From Epinephelus fuscoguttatus (lineage: Eukaryota; Chordata; Actinopteri; Perciformes; Serranidae): DNA of 64,000 nucleotides. Position 1 is the first letter of the stretch, and the number at the start of each line of letters is the position of its first letter. Location: positions 11,490,428 through 11,554,427 of the forward strand of contig NC_064759.1 in NCBI RefSeq assembly GCF_011397635.1, written 5' to 3'. Of this stretch, positions 34,703 through 46,544 are shown piece after piece. The position numbers were made by a program, and so were the translations under genes. The notes beneath the pieces were generated by a model. It ran no database searches and was not told the DNA's origin. It worked only from the letters and a program-made list of their open reading frames with translations.

Positions 34703-35105
34703 GTAGAGCTGGATATTGTTTAATACAAGTACCCTTAAAGTGAACCCAATAGAGTACTTCATTTTATGCATGTATTTTCATCAGATCACACAGGCATGTA
34801 TTATAGCCATTCTTTCTAATGTTTTGGTGGCATTTCGGCACACTGAACTGCAAACTCAAACATATACACGGTGCTCATCTTCACCACGCCGCAGACTCAG
34901 TGGGTTGTATCTGCTGTGGTAGTGGGCCAATCATGTGTCGCATTGAATTGAGGAATGCTCACAGTGATTGGCTGCAAGCTAGATATGGATAGAAAAAAAG
35001 ATTAAATGCGTGTATCATTTGACTGGAGACGTTCCAATACCACTTGGTACTGGGTTATTTCAATCAATGCCTTAAAGGTATTGAGTTCTGATACCCAGCC
35101 CTACT
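34703..35105 (-). mobile_element. MITE with AGGGCTGGGTATC-type ends
   Basis: The left end TAGAGCTGGATATTG and the right end (minus TAGGGCTGGGTATCAG) form a short inverted repeat. Both ends are followed inside by CCTTAAAG/CTTTAAGG-type wording. The 26565-26797 fragment is an inverted partial copy. No coding capacity. Confidence 0.6.
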
Positions 35106-35535
35106 GGTGTGTCACATTCAAAGTCATTGATGGGCCAGAAAAAAATGGTTAGTAAACAGTTGAAAGCAATTTGGAGTCCAGTGGGAAGATTACAGTGGCT
35201 ACTTCAGCCCCCTTTTCCACTGAGCAGTACAGTTCAGCTCAGTTTGGTTCCCTTTTTTTCCGTTTCCACTGTGAAAAGTTGTGGATGGCACCAATGCATC
35301 TGTTCAGTACCATCCCCATTTATGGTCCCCCATCTACTCAGGTACCTAGCACACAGATCTGGTCCTAAGAAGCCTGAGGTGTCAAACTATCGCTTTACAA
35401 GAAAAAGAAAAAAAGAGAAATGTCAGAAAAAAGGATCTAAAATTGAGTAGCTTTTTTTTTTGTTTGTTTGTACATTAATCCTTTTGCAACTCCTCACATT
35501 CGTCTTGCAACACCTTGCAGGGTTGGAGTCTCCTG

Positions 35536-35815
35536 GGGTCTCATTTGTAAAACAGTGCATAGGGTCCATACTAAAACTGTACGTACAGACAAAAGCCAAA
35601 AAATGGCGTGCACCATAAAATATTCAACACTTCCTACAATCAGGCTTCCACCTCACCATCTGCGTCGTCAGTTTCCTGTTTCCAAAATGTTCGGAAGCAT
35701 GGGTCAAAGTTTCTCACATCAAGTCTGTTTTTATTGATCACAGCTTTTCCGTGAGAAGTGGCGTACGCCTCGTTCAGGCCTCGTTTTGTGGACGCAATGT
35801 TTATAAATCAGACCC
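35536..35815. mobile_element. Harbinger-like MITE with CTG duplication
   Basis: The inverted ends GGGTCTCATTTGTAAA and (minus) GGGTCTGATTTATAAA are flanked by CTG on both sides (35533-35535 and 35816-35818). This is a 3-bp duplication as made by PIF/Harbinger. It is 280 bp with no coding capacity. Confidence 0.75.
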
Positions 35816-36600
35816 CTGGTTTAGAAGCACTGCAGTAGAATACTGTGTTGTCTATATACGGACGACCAAATAGTTATGAAAGTCTTTTTTGAATATAGCT
35901 TTAAAAGCAACCACAGACACTGTTAAAGAGAGGAAGTGAGAAAAACTTTTCCTCTCATGGATCTATAAAGTACTGTAGTTAAGGTAAAATTAAACAAGCT
36001 TAGCTGTCAGCATTACTCAGCAGGCTGAGGTGGCCTCCGGTAATCTGCTGGTTGATTAGAGCAGGATGCTACACCTTGGGAGGTACATGGTTATTCTCTT
36101 GTCGTTCAGTCACAGTGTTTCGCACAAACACCTTTGAGGGGAAACTGCCTCCAGCATATCCATCAGTCTGTGCTGGCCCACCAGGGAAGGACCTGTCAGC
36201 ATCCAGACATCTTCACACGCACACAAAATAAAAAGATCTACCACATCGAGATTCAACACAGTGCCCTCTGAGCTGCTGCGGAGACCTTGATGAACTGAGG
36301 GATGCTGGTGTAATGCTGCGTGTGTGGATGTGTATTTGACACACACACACAGAAACCTTAACGGCTTCTTTTCCGTCCTTGTCCCATCTTATAGCGCGCA
36401 CAGGACCACACTCCCAGGGGAAATGCTGATTCAGAGGAAGGTCTCTCCAAATGTCTCATTCATTTTTCAGCGCTGGCACACTGCTGCTGCCAGCCACATG
36501 AATAAAGTATATCTAGAGACTCTGCTCAAGCTCAATTGCAAACAGATATGAATGTTTTATGGGTGAAGTTAAACTATGAGCTGTAACTGAGGGGCATTGG

Positions 36601-36668
<68 letters not shown>

Positions 36669-37330
36669 TCTTTATGAACACATCACTTACTGTATCAGGC
36701 AGACAGCAGGCTGAAACCAGCGACATCAAAGTCAAAGATTTTGCACCAGCTGCACTCTAGTTTAAAGTCTAAACACACCTGGGCACCACGCAGAGCTCTT
36801 CTGTCAAACAAGGGAAGCTGTTTAGTATTGCTCACAGCTGTCTGTGATGCTCTCCATACCGTTCTGTTGCCACAAATAGCCATAAAAAAGCATTTTCACG
36901 CTGAAGTTGATTTTTTTTTTTGACACGCACACATATGCACACATGCTGCTGGGGATGTGATTTAAAACGAGATTATGTAAGCGGGTTGGTGGAGCTTTCT
37001 GCTCTAGTGACTCTGGGTGGTATGCAAGCCAAACATGTAAACCACAGCCTGAAGCACATCTTATTGATCTGTGTCAGCAGGCCATTGACTGGTGCTGGAT
37101 ATGTGTCAGTGTTTGTAATGGGGAGGGATAGCTCTCACGTGCATGCAGTCGTGCTTGTGTGTGTGGGCAGACCCTGCATGGTTTGAGGACATTTGTATGC
37201 ATGGATAGAAAAGGTGAATATGGAGCTTGTGTGGTGAATAAGAGGACATTTAGATGAGGAAGAAGTGCGCTTTGAACTTCTCTTGAATTGTTGTGTGTTT
37301 GTGAGCATTGAATGGACAGCTGAAAACTGT
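35816..37330. repeat. Gene-free stretch with a 63-bp CA microsatellite
   Basis: (AC)n at 36604-36666. The rest is unassigned; ORFs at 36110-37361 lack domains. Confidence 0.6.
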
Positions 37331-37436
37331 CTGCAAACTTCACAACAGATACGGTTAGCATGTGTTCACGGTTGCAACGGTGTCAGATTTTTACGGTACA
37401 AGAAAATATCGTGGTTTCACGGTATCATGGCCTCCG

Positions 37437-37870
37437 TCACTCGGGCTTTAGTGGCTTGCAGGTCGCCTGTAGCTTCTTTAGTTTCTGGTTGATTTCTGCC
37501 CCAAACTCATTCAGCTCATTCTTCGTGTCTTCACAAAAAGAAAGTCGGAGATCACTCCTGTCGCTTTTAAAATCTGATCTTAGTGCCCGAATCTCATTAT
37601 AGATGGCCTGCATGCTTGAGTTAGCCAAAACTTCATTAGCTTTTCCCGTCTCGCCATTGTTCGCGTAACTTTCTTCGCTGCCACTGCTTTCCTTGGTTGT
37701 TTCTCCTCCGTCTGGCCCAGGACCTGCCTTAGTTCTGATTTTTCTCTGCTTTGACCCCTCCATGTTGCTCTTAAGTCTAGTTTCCATGTTGTAAAATTGC
37801 TCCTCCACGGGGGTTAAAACTGATCGGTTAGGACAGCTGCCTGCCTCAGCGCCATACCGGAAGTCGACAA
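37437..37870 (-). pseudogene. LINE ORF1-like coiled-coil fragment
   Basis: The minus frame 37808-37437 reads MEGSKQRKIRTKAG near its start (37763), an acidic Ser/Glu-rich linker, then a heptad-like helix (IYNEIRALRSDFKSDRSDLR, NELNEFGAEINQKLKKLQ). A basic amino end followed by a coiled coil is typical of ORF1 proteins of L1/Tx1-like LINEs, which bind RNA. The frame runs out of the recognisable part at 37437, where a different repeat (ACGGTATCATGG... 37400-37440) starts. Both ends of the original element are missing. A host coiled-coil exon is less likely, since no splice sites fit. Confidence 0.45.
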
Positions 37871-37879
37871 TATTTATTT

Positions 37880-38160
37880 CTAAAGACCAGGGTTCCCACG
37901 GTCATGTAATTCCTGGAAAAGTTTTGAAGTTAGAAAAACTGTTTTCCAGGACAGGAATGGTTTGGAATTAACAGTTTTTTGGAAAAGTTTTAAACATACA
38001 TTTTTTTGGCTGTTGTTTAAAATATGTTCATAAAATCCCAAAACATGTCTAACATTAGGGATGCATGATACTGGATTTTTTGCTGATATCTGATATGCCG
38101 ATATGTAACAACTCATTTGGCCAATAGCCGATACAGATATTGATAAATCCTCTTTTTTTC
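37880..38160. repeat. Old repeat fragments
   Basis: CCAGGGTTCCCACGGTCATG (37886) and GGGATGCATGATACTGGATT (38058) with later GCCGATA wording both look like starts of common fish repeats. Boundaries unclear. Confidence 0.35.
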
Positions 38161-38749
38161 GTACTTAAATCTAGTGCTTGCTGTGCTTGTGACCATTGAA
38201 ACATCACTAGTATCATGTGATAAACATAGACCAGACCAGCACCGAGTCATCACCAAGGTGTGCGCCCTTTTGGGTCACTGATCCACTTGGACAGTGGAAG
38301 TCTGAAGGGACATGATAACAGGGACAAATTACCTCAATTGATTAAGGTAGTAGTAGTAGTTTATTCGATCATACATGCATGTGTACAATCGGACACCCAA
38401 AGAACCACACACTAACAACAATTATAAGAGATGTCTATAAAACAAATGTTTGTTTAACAAGAAATAAATGCATGTCAAAATTATAATCCAAACATGTCAA
38501 ATTGCATGCCATGTGGTCTGGTCTTTCGGCACGCAGCTGGTTGATGGCAAGAATGTCAAACGATCAAGTAAAGGTAGCAGCTAGCTGTTGCTTAGCCTCA
38601 GATGCCTGGGAAATGGGTGTTTCATAATGTATGGCTGTACTGCAATATAAGCCCACCCATTTTAAACTCCTCAAATCAGACAAGTCCAGCCCAGGGGCCA
38701 GCTGTGGCCCTTGGAATTATTTTAAACGGCTCGCAGCTTGTCTTTCAAA

Positions 38750-39227
38750 ATAAAAATAATTTTAATAATAATAGTAATAATAATAATAACAGTTAACAAC
38801 AATTATATTTGTGTAGCACTTATCTGAGGTTACGCTTCACAGAGTGCATGAAAATAAGACAACATAATTTAAAAAAAATGTTAAGAAAAACAGTGTGCGC
38901 AGAGTCAAAAACAGAACAGAAGGAAATAAAACACAAATTTTACAAATAAAAAAATACAAATCAGGCATCAAAAGGGAAAGCTTTTCTGTAAAGATATGTT
39001 TAAAGCTACAATTTAAAAATGGGTGATGTGCTAGCCAGCCTGATCTCCTCAGGCAGAGAATTCCAGAGCTTCTTGATAGCAAAAGCCCGGTCACCTTTAG
39101 TTACCGACCTCAATCTAGAGACGACTAGTGAGGGTAGGCTTGAGGATCTTAGGTCAAGATATGAAGCACTGGTATTCAGAAGCTCGAGCTTTACACTATA
39201 TATACCTGTGTGTTGAAATATGTACAC
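38750..39227 (-). mobile_element. L2-type LINE 3' end
   Basis: The minus frame 39227-39006 encodes the end of an L2 ORF (SRLRSVTKGDRAFAIKKLWN, SLPEEIRLASTSPIFKL), followed by a 3' UTR and a (TAA/ATT)n tail at 38760-38790. 5' truncated. Confidence 0.8.
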
Positions 39228-39230
39228 ATA

Positions 39231-40394
39231 AATGACAAATCACTGCTGGGACTGGTGGGAAGTTCTAACAGGTCGATACGGCAGAGGGCTATAACTTTCA
39301 GCTGTTTTATTGGCCACCACTTGCAAACATACCATCAATCCAATGAGACCTCCAATGCAGCTAAGAGTCTGTCATATATTGTTACATGTTGAGGATAGAA
39401 ACTGGACTGAACAGGGGAGAGAAAGTGTGCAAAAGAAAATTGGCTCCTGTTTTCCACCTCAAGGAAGAGGAGAACTGTTTACGGCAAATGCTCTCAGTTA
39501 CAAGGCGCTATAAATAAGATGTCAACGGTATTGCTCACTATTACCTGTTCCATCAGGGGAGTGTTTAAATGTCTTGACTGCAGGCATAACCTTTTTTTCG
39601 TCACAATTTATTACCAGAACAAGAGAAGCACTTGGGAGTGCTCAGACTGTTGCTGGTGCCAGGCAGTGCTATAGCTGCCTGACTCAGTGAGTTCATTTTC
39701 TACAGCTGATACCAATTTATTGACCGTTCATTCACAGGGATTGTCAATTCTTTTCTTTTTTTCTGATTGGCAATACGTTCTCGGGTGTAATTCTGCGAAA
39801 GATTCAGGGTGGCTGACATATGATGTGCAAGACTCAGTGTCAATCTGCTTTTTTAAGAGTTACATATGCAAATTGGTTTGTGTCAGCATGACTGCCAAAC
39901 TCCTGTTGCACATAATGAAGTCAGAGAGGAGCCGTGTCTCATTTTTATGACTCAGCGTTCAACCTGCACAGGCAGGAAACACTCTGCCTCAACTCGATGA
40001 GATGCGAATAACAATACGGCTGCACTTCTGGGTCAGGTCATGCAGAATGTATTCGGGAAGCGAGATTCAGCGCAGTCAGTGATTAAATATGTGATACACA
40101 CAACCTATTTGCATTCTCCTCTGACAAGCTCGCCATCTTGTATTAGTCATTATACATCTGCAAAAGCCTCTCACAGCCTTGGGTTTTTTCTTGTCTGTGA
40201 TTATATCTTTCTTTTGGATGAGAAAACCTACTGTCAGCTACTTTTGGGATAAAACCAATCCACTTTAAAGGTGTGAGTGCTTTAATTTGATAATCCAGTT
40301 TGATTTCTGTTATTCTTTCAGGGTTCCCACATATTTTTACCAAAGAATTTTCAAAACTTTCTATATTATTTCAACCCATTTCCATGACTTTATT
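39231..40394. other. Gene-free stretch
   Basis: No recognisable exon, RNA gene or repeat border. Confidence 0.45.
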
Positions 40395-40960
40395 TAAGTC
40401 AGGGGTGTCTGAACTTTTTTGAATGTGGGCCAGATAGAATAATGTGAAAATTACTGGGGGCCAGCTGCTTCTTGCATCATATAAAATCACATACAATTAA
40501 AGCTGCAAGCAGCAGTGAACAGGCCCTCGCACTTCTGTGCAACTTGGGGGTGCTGGCAGGACGCCGACTGACGTGGCTGTCCTTTTCACATAACACATGT
40601 AAAGTTTGGGGCAGATTGGACCATGTATTCTGGAGTTACAAACCACTTCCTGTTTGGCATTTGACACCTCACCATGGTCACACGGCGTTTGTCGAAAACC
40701 TAAGCCTTAAACAACTTTTGATGTCCAAGGTCTTAAGATGGTATGGACAAAATTTGAAGTCAGTCGGAACAAATCTGTAGGACCACTTTGTTAAAGTATG
40801 GCCCCTGGAAATGGCCAAAAAAATGCACAAAAGTAACAGACGAAATTCAAAATGGCTGACTTCCTGTTGGGTTTAGCACATGGCTCCAAGACGGTTTTTT
40901 GTACGTCTTGGGATGTTACGTATGCCTACCAATTTTTATACCTATAAGTGAAACATAGAG
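40395..40960. repeat. Dispersed repeat fragments
   Basis: AGGGGTGTCTGAACTTTTTT at 40401 followed by GGGCCAGATAGAAT resembles a hAT-type end. ATTAAAGCTGCAAGCAGCAG at 40496, followed by GGCCCTCGCACTTCTG and GCTGGCAGGACGCCGA, looks like another high-copy fish repeat. Family unassigned. Confidence 0.4.
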
Positions 40961-41189
40961 CGGGGGCTCCTTCATAAAAATCGTATCAGATAACAATTTT
41001 TAGGACTCCTGATGTGTGCCAAGTTTTGTGAGTTTTCAAGCATCTCTTGCCCCTTAAAAACAAGTTCCTGTTTTATGGCGAAGGAACCATCTGCTGTTAG
41101 GGAACTGTTCATTTGCTTGGTTACCATCAGCTTATAAAAATATATTAGTTCCACCTGCATAGTTCCTGTGGTGCATGTCGAAAAACTGT

Positions 41190-41690
41190 CTGATAGTCCT
41201 GCCATTGTGAGGTCAACAGAAAAAAAAATGCAAAGTGATATTCTGCAGCTAAACTCAGACAAGACGGATGTAATAACCTTTGACCCTGATCACCAAGCAA
41301 GGAAATTACAACCATTTATTGGTCCTCTGGCAACTAATACAAAATCTACAGCAGGAATTTTAGACACCACTTTTGATTCTCAATTGAATTTTGAACCATT
41401 TTTCTGGTAATTTTTGAACCACTACTTCCACCTCCGAAATTGTATCAAAATTAAATCAGCTGTCTTATAAAAGCCTGTTCATGCTGTTGTATTCTTGCAT
41501 CTTGACTACTGTAATGCACTGCTTACATGCTTCAGTAAATCTCCAGTAGCTCGGCTTCAACTAGTGCAAAACGCTGCAGCTCGCATTTTAACTGGGACCA
41601 TCCCTAGGTCACATGTCACCCCATTTCTCGTATCCTTCCATTGGCTGCCAGTTAACTTCTGAATTGATTTTAAGATTCCTTATCATCTCA
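41190..41690 (+). mobile_element. L2-type LINE reverse-transcriptase fragment
   Basis: The plus frame 41225-41400 reads QLNSDKTDVITFDPDHQARK, then IGPLATNTKSTAGILDTTFD. After frameshifts, 41435-41690 reads HLDYCNALLTC, SPVARLQLVQNAAARILTGT and PFLVSFHWLPVNF, conserved L2 blocks in the right order. A 32-bp minisatellite starts exactly where the LINE homology stops. Confidence 0.8.
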
Positions 41691-42130
41691 TTTGAGGACA
41701 TTTGGACTTTATTGTCGTCTTGTTTGAAGACATTTGGACTTTATTATCGTCTTGTTTAAGGACACTGGGACTTTATTATCATCTCGTTTGAGGACATCGG
41801 GACTTTACTGTCGTCTTGTTTGAGGACATTGAGATTTTATTATCGTCTCGTTTTAGGACATTGGGACTTTATTATCATGTCTTCGAGGACATTGGGACTT
41901 TATTAACATCTCATTTTAGGACATTGGGGCTTTATTGTCGTCTTGTTTGAGGACATTGGGACTTTAATATCGTGCCTTCGAGGACATTGGGACTTCATTA
42001 TCGTCTCATTTGAGGACATTAGGACTTTATTATCGTCTTGTTTGAGGACACTGAGATATTATCATCGTCTTGGTTGAGGACATTGGGACTTCATTGTCAT
42101 CTTGTTCGAGGACATTGGGACTTTATCGGA
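41680..42130. repeat. Minisatellite, about 14 copies of a 32-bp unit
   Basis: Unit TTTGAGGACATTGGGACTTT plus ATTATCGTCTTG, tandem from the LINE edge to about 42125. Some units lack two to four bases. Confidence 0.9.
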
Positions 42131-42939
42131 GAACACAGGGTCTCAGGGGGATAAACTGAAACAAAATGGCTTCCAGGAACATGTATGTGCCTTCCTGATG
42201 GACAGATAATGTAACAGTGAAATTTCTTTTTTAATCAGTGTTGAAGTTTCCCAGTTAATTCAGATATGACACTTCCTGTACTATCACGATCGGAACATCC
42301 AATGACCTGATAAGACTTTGGGAACGTGAAGCAGCTTTGACTAACAAAGACTGATAAGATCAGCAGATAAATAGATGGATCACCAAAAATAGAAGAACAT
42401 TGGCAAGGACATTAAATACAGGAGCTTCTTTTCATATCCTGTGTTTTAACAGGCAGTGGAATATTTCAGAATTCTAAAAAGGAGAGGTAGCAGCTGCAGT
42501 TGAGTTTCCTGTTTGTTTTACTCAGAGTGTTGCTTGTTTTGAATTTGTTTTTTCTGTCAATGAGGTGTTGCACCGCCCTAATTTGCATGGCTTGTTCAAA
42601 AGTAAATAATATATAAAATGTTTAACACATACAGGAGAAGACTGAGGTGCTTGTATTTCACACAGGCTGGTGTGCCAGCACTTGATAAAGGCTACAACAA
42701 GATCATAGATATTATTCTAATCATGTTTAGTCTCAGTATTTTGTCTTTTTTTACTTGCAAATAAAGAGATGACATGGACCTTTAATTTTACTTGGATGAT
42801 TTATTAAAGAATTTGTCTTAAATTATTTCATTGCTCTGTTTCCCACGTGGTTTATTTTACTCTGTAACATGGGCAGATTAAGAGATAATGGGCCCCTGGG
42901 TACAGATATGCAAACGGCCCCATAACCTCTCCTACACAG

Positions 42940-43735
42940 GAGCACGACACAGACTTTGTGGTGGTTTGTGTCTCTTAGTGGTCATTTTGTGTCTCCTTGT
43001 GGTTGTTTTATGTGTTTTTGTAGTTTTTTGGGTCTTTTTAAGAAATTGTTGTGTCTTTTTGAGGTAATTCTGTCTGTTTTTGGATGTTTTGTGTCCCTGT
43101 GTGGTTGTTTTGTGTCTTTATTGATTGTTTCATGTTGCGGTTTTTGTTTTTTGTTTTTTTTGGTTGATTTGCCCATTTTTGTGGTAATTTTGTGTCTTTC
43201 TGCAGTTCATTTGAGTCTCTCTGCAGCCATTTTGTCCCTTTGTTATTGTTTTCTGTGTTTTTATAGCTGTTTGGTCTCTTTAAGGTAATTTTGTGTCTGT
43301 TTTGGCTGTCTCATGTCTTTTCGTAGTCCTTTGGGATCTCTTTAAGGTAGTTTTGTGTCCCCTTGTGATGGTTTGTGTCTTTTTGTAGTCATTTGGGTCT
43401 CTTTGTGGTTGTTTTGTGTCTTTTGAGGTCCTATAGGTCTCTTTAAGGTAATTTTTGTCGCTCTGCAGTTCCTTTGACTCTTGTTTTTGTCATTTTGTGT
43501 CTCCTTGTGGTATTTTTGTAGTTGTTTGGGTCTATTAAAGGTAATGTTATGTCTTATTGAGGTAATTTTGTCTCTGTTTTGTTTGTTTCATGTCACGCCG
43601 TGGTCCTTTTGGGTCTCTTCAAGGTAATTTTGTGTCTTTTTTGGTTGTTTTGTGTGTGTTTATAGTTGTTTGGGTCTCTTTAAGGTAATTTTGTGTCTTT
43701 CGCAGGATTGAAATGATAGTCTAGCCCCAGGACTA
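42940..43735 (+). repeat. Degenerate simple-repeat-like tract of GTGTCTCTTTGTGG units
   Basis: Repeats of phrases such as TTTGTGTCTCTTTGTGGTTG and GGTCTCTTTAAGGTAATTTT in variable order. A similar tract lies inverted at 46545-46890. The open frame over it is an artefact. Confidence 0.75.
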
Positions 43736-44095
43736 CTACAGAGAGCATCCCAGAGAGAGAAAGCTTTTGATTCACTCTCTGACCACACTAAAATGCAACA
43801 TCTGCTTGGAGAAAATAGATGCAGCAAGACATGTCAATGCATGTCACAGCCTAAGAGACGACCTACACAACAACATATAGTTAATCTCATCACAGATCAC
43901 TCTCTGCCTTTTTATTTACTCCTTCACTTAAGTTTTTTTTCTCGTTTAAAATTGATGTCTATGCATTTGTAATAATACATTGTTGTTAGTTGTTTTTTTT
44001 AAATTTTCACTGTCTTAAATTGTAATTGTGTTTTGGCAACACGTAAGAAATGCCATGCCAATAACGCTTATTGAACTGAATTGAATTGAATTGAA
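43736..44095 (+). mobile_element. Unclassified retroelement 3' end with (TTGAA)n tail
   Basis: A 43-codon C-terminal ORF remnant ends at TAG 43878-43880: ERKLLIHSLTTLKCNICLEK and then IDAARHVNACHSLRDDLH. It contains Cys-x2-Cys-x8-His-x3-Cys, a zinc-finger-like pattern. About 200 bp of AT-rich 3' UTR follow, ending AACGCTTATTGAACTG and a (AATTG)n tail at 44073-44095. I do not recognise the family; the tail suggests a non-LTR retrotransposon. Confidence 0.5.
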
Positions 44096-44117
44096 TTTAG
44101 AGCGTTATTATGACCAG

Positions 44118-44321
44118 TCACACCTGTGTAGAAATGTTGTTTTTTAATCAGCATCTTGATATGCCACAGCTGTCAGGTGGATGGATTATTTTGGTAAATT
44201 AGAAGTGCTCACTAACATGGATTTTAAGACGTTAGTGACCAAAATTTGACAGAATCTTTAACTTAAACTGTGAAAAATGGGAGTTAAAACAATTGTGGTG
44301 TGTTTAAATGTCTGTTCAGTG
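44118..44321 (+). mobile_element. Relic Tc1 inverted repeat
   Basis: Diverged copy of the right terminal repeat of the Tc1 element at 13490-13701: ATCAGCATCTTGATATGCCA, GGTGGATGGATTAT, AGAAGTGCTCACTAACA, GTGAAAAATGGGAG and the end CTGTTCAGTG followed by TA. No transposase or partner end is left. Confidence 0.75.
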
Positions 44322-44719
44322 TACTGTCTGACAGTTTGCTGTTTGACTTTTAAATTCTGACTTGGTCATTGGTGTAATTTATGTTAAATTATTATTATTC
44401 CCTCTGATAGGCTGCTTGTGCAGGTCAGCTTTCTCTTAAACCGAACTCAGGCCACATCATTCTCATTTTTCTGTCAAATGTTCTGTCAAGTCTTTAAACA
44501 AGTGGCTTTTTAATATACTACAAATGTTACACTTAAAAAACAACAACAGAAAACAAGTAAGGTACGAAACAGAACATTTACAGTAAGGCATCATCTTAAT
44601 AACAAGTGCTACGGCAGGCAATCCAGTGACTAATTTTCCAAGGTTCAAAATAAATAATCAGAAATGCTTCCTAAACAAATATTGACAGTCTAAAGGAAGG
44701 AAAGAGGAAAAAATGCACA

Positions 44720-45100
44720 CAACTATGTTGCCTTCAAGAGATTAAGACAGGTAGACTTCTGTAGCCTCCTCCTCTTCTAGAAATGTCATAAAACGTCCCC
44801 TTATCTTATCAAAAGTAGAATATTTACCCTTAATTGTAAAGGTAAGTCTTTCTAGGGCAACAGAGTGTGACAGTCCAGTAAGCCAGGTTGTAAACTTGGT
44901 GTCATAGTGGATATCCAGAATCTGGCTATGGTGTGTTTTCCTTGTAGTAAGCAATAGAGTCATATTCTTATCTGCCTCACTTAGTTTACAGTTTACAGGA
45001 AAATCCAAATCCTTTATCCAGAATACCTGGATATTTGGGCAGTCCCATAAGCAATAAAAAATAGCATGCCCTTTATTCCACATTTATTACATATTTCAGG
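44720..45100 (-). pseudogene. L1-like LINE ORF2 C-terminus
   Basis: The minus frame 45083-44742 shows the Cys/His/Trp motif of LINE ORF2 ends (GHAIFYCLWDCPNIQVFW), then a loosely kept tail (KYSTFDKIRGRFMTFLEEEE). The preceding EICNKCG lies in another frame, so there is a frameshift near 45080. This is the C-terminal zinc-knuckle region of an L1/Tx1-type ORF2, with the reverse-transcriptase part missing. Confidence 0.6.
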
Positions 45101-45429
45101 AGGTATAGCCTCCTGAGACCCTGTGTCCTCATATGAGGACATCATATTTTGGGTCTACTTGACCTCATACTTCATTCTGCATAACTCAGGCCTGTTGTCC
45201 TCATTCGTGGACACTTTTTTGTGCCATCTAGTTGTAGCAAGAGCACAGTTTGAGTTGTAACACATCTGGGGAAAACTGCATTTTTGTACTATGCACCTTG
45301 GACATTAAACAATCTCCAAAAAGATATAAATTTAGAAACACTTATATCCATCAGTGACTTTAAGGGCATCACAAAGAATGTGGTGACAGATACATGTGCT
45401 TGTTTTTCTTGAGAGACCACTATGTTTGA

Positions 45430-45598
45430 ATAGTTGTTTAATTGTGGATTTTTGTATTACATGTTGTATTTGTTGCATTTTAAAGGGGTTTTGATTGGCT
45501 GCTACCTCGGCCAGGACTCGCTTGTAAAAGAGATTTTCAATCTCAATGGGACTTCCTGGTTAAATAAAGATTGAATAAAAATAAATACTACACTAATC
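45430..45598 (+). repeat. LINE-like 3' end
   Basis: AGAGATTTTCAATCTCAATG then GGACTTCCTGGTTAAATAAAG with an AAATAAA tail. A similar end lies at 56325-56398 (GAGGGTTTCCCTCAATTG...TAAATAAAGGTTTGAATGAATG). Confidence 0.5.
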
Positions 45599-45749
45599 CA
45601 TGTAAAAACAAGATGCCAGCCATCTCTGCCAAGTAAGTCTGCAGACTGACACAAAATTGGACAAGGTCCAAAATCTGACCACACTTTATGGTTGGAAGTT
45701 GTTTATTTATGATTAGTAATGTTTGTGGTTTGATACGCTAAGAGATTTG

Positions 45750-46423
45750 GCACTGTGAGAATCACATTCTTTGATTTCTCCAGTGCATTTAACCCTATCC
45801 AGCTGCTGCTACTGAGGGAGAAGTTGCAGGCGATGAGGGTCGACTCTGGGTCATGCCACCTGCAGAAGTTCTCTGACGACTCTGCAGTGGTTGGGTGTGT
45901 AATTGATGGATGGGAGGAGGAGTACAGAGCACTGGTGGAGGATTTTGTGGAGTGGAAGAAATCACCCGTTGCTGAACATGGCCAAGACCACGGAGATGGT
46001 GATCGACTTCAGAAGGAAGAGGACGGCTTCTCCACCCCTGTGCATACGGGGAGAGGACATCAGCATAGTTGAGGACCACAAGTACCTCGGCATTCGCACA
46101 GACAACAGGCTGAACTGGACAGCCAACACCAATGATGTGTACAAGAAGGGGATGAGCAGACTGTATTTCCTGAGGAAGCTGAGATCTGTCAGTGTGTGCA
46201 GCAAGATGTTGGAGATCTTCTGTGAGTCTGATGTGGTCAGTGAATTACTTTGCTGTAGTCTGTTACATTCCAACCAATTTGTCACAACTAACTGCACACT
46301 TGTTAGTTATTTTGCACATTTTTCAACCTCTATCTCAATTCTTACTGTGTTGTGTATATAACTGATAATTAATTATTTAATTTAATTTTCTTTTCACTCC
46401 TGCAATTTATATATTTTTATTTC

Positions 46424-46455
<32 letters not shown>
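45750..46455 (+). mobile_element. L2/CR1-type LINE fragment with internal deletion and (TCTA)n tail
   Basis: The plus strand encodes reverse-transcriptase pieces: FFDFSSAFNPIQLLLLREKL, a jump to CHLQKFSDDSAVVGCVIDG (FSDD is the catalytic motif), and after a frameshift near 45958 NHPLLNMAKTTEMVIDFRRK, DHKYLGIRTDNRLNW and KKGMSRLYFLRKLRSVSVCS. About 100 residues between the first two pieces are missing. It ends in a 3' UTR and (TCTA)n at 46425-46455. Confidence 0.85.
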
Positions 46456-46544
46456 GAGGCGAGCCAGTAAACCATAAAATATCTCAGAATTGAGCTTCAG
46501 GTCATTTTTGATCAAAAGAGCAAAAGACTGAACACAAATGAGGA

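Noticed and set aside
42956..43288. 110-residue hydrophobic Leu/Cys/Phe-rich frame
   Set aside because: Produced by the degenerate GTGTCTCTTTGTGG tract; the inverted tract at 46625-46855 gives a similar product.
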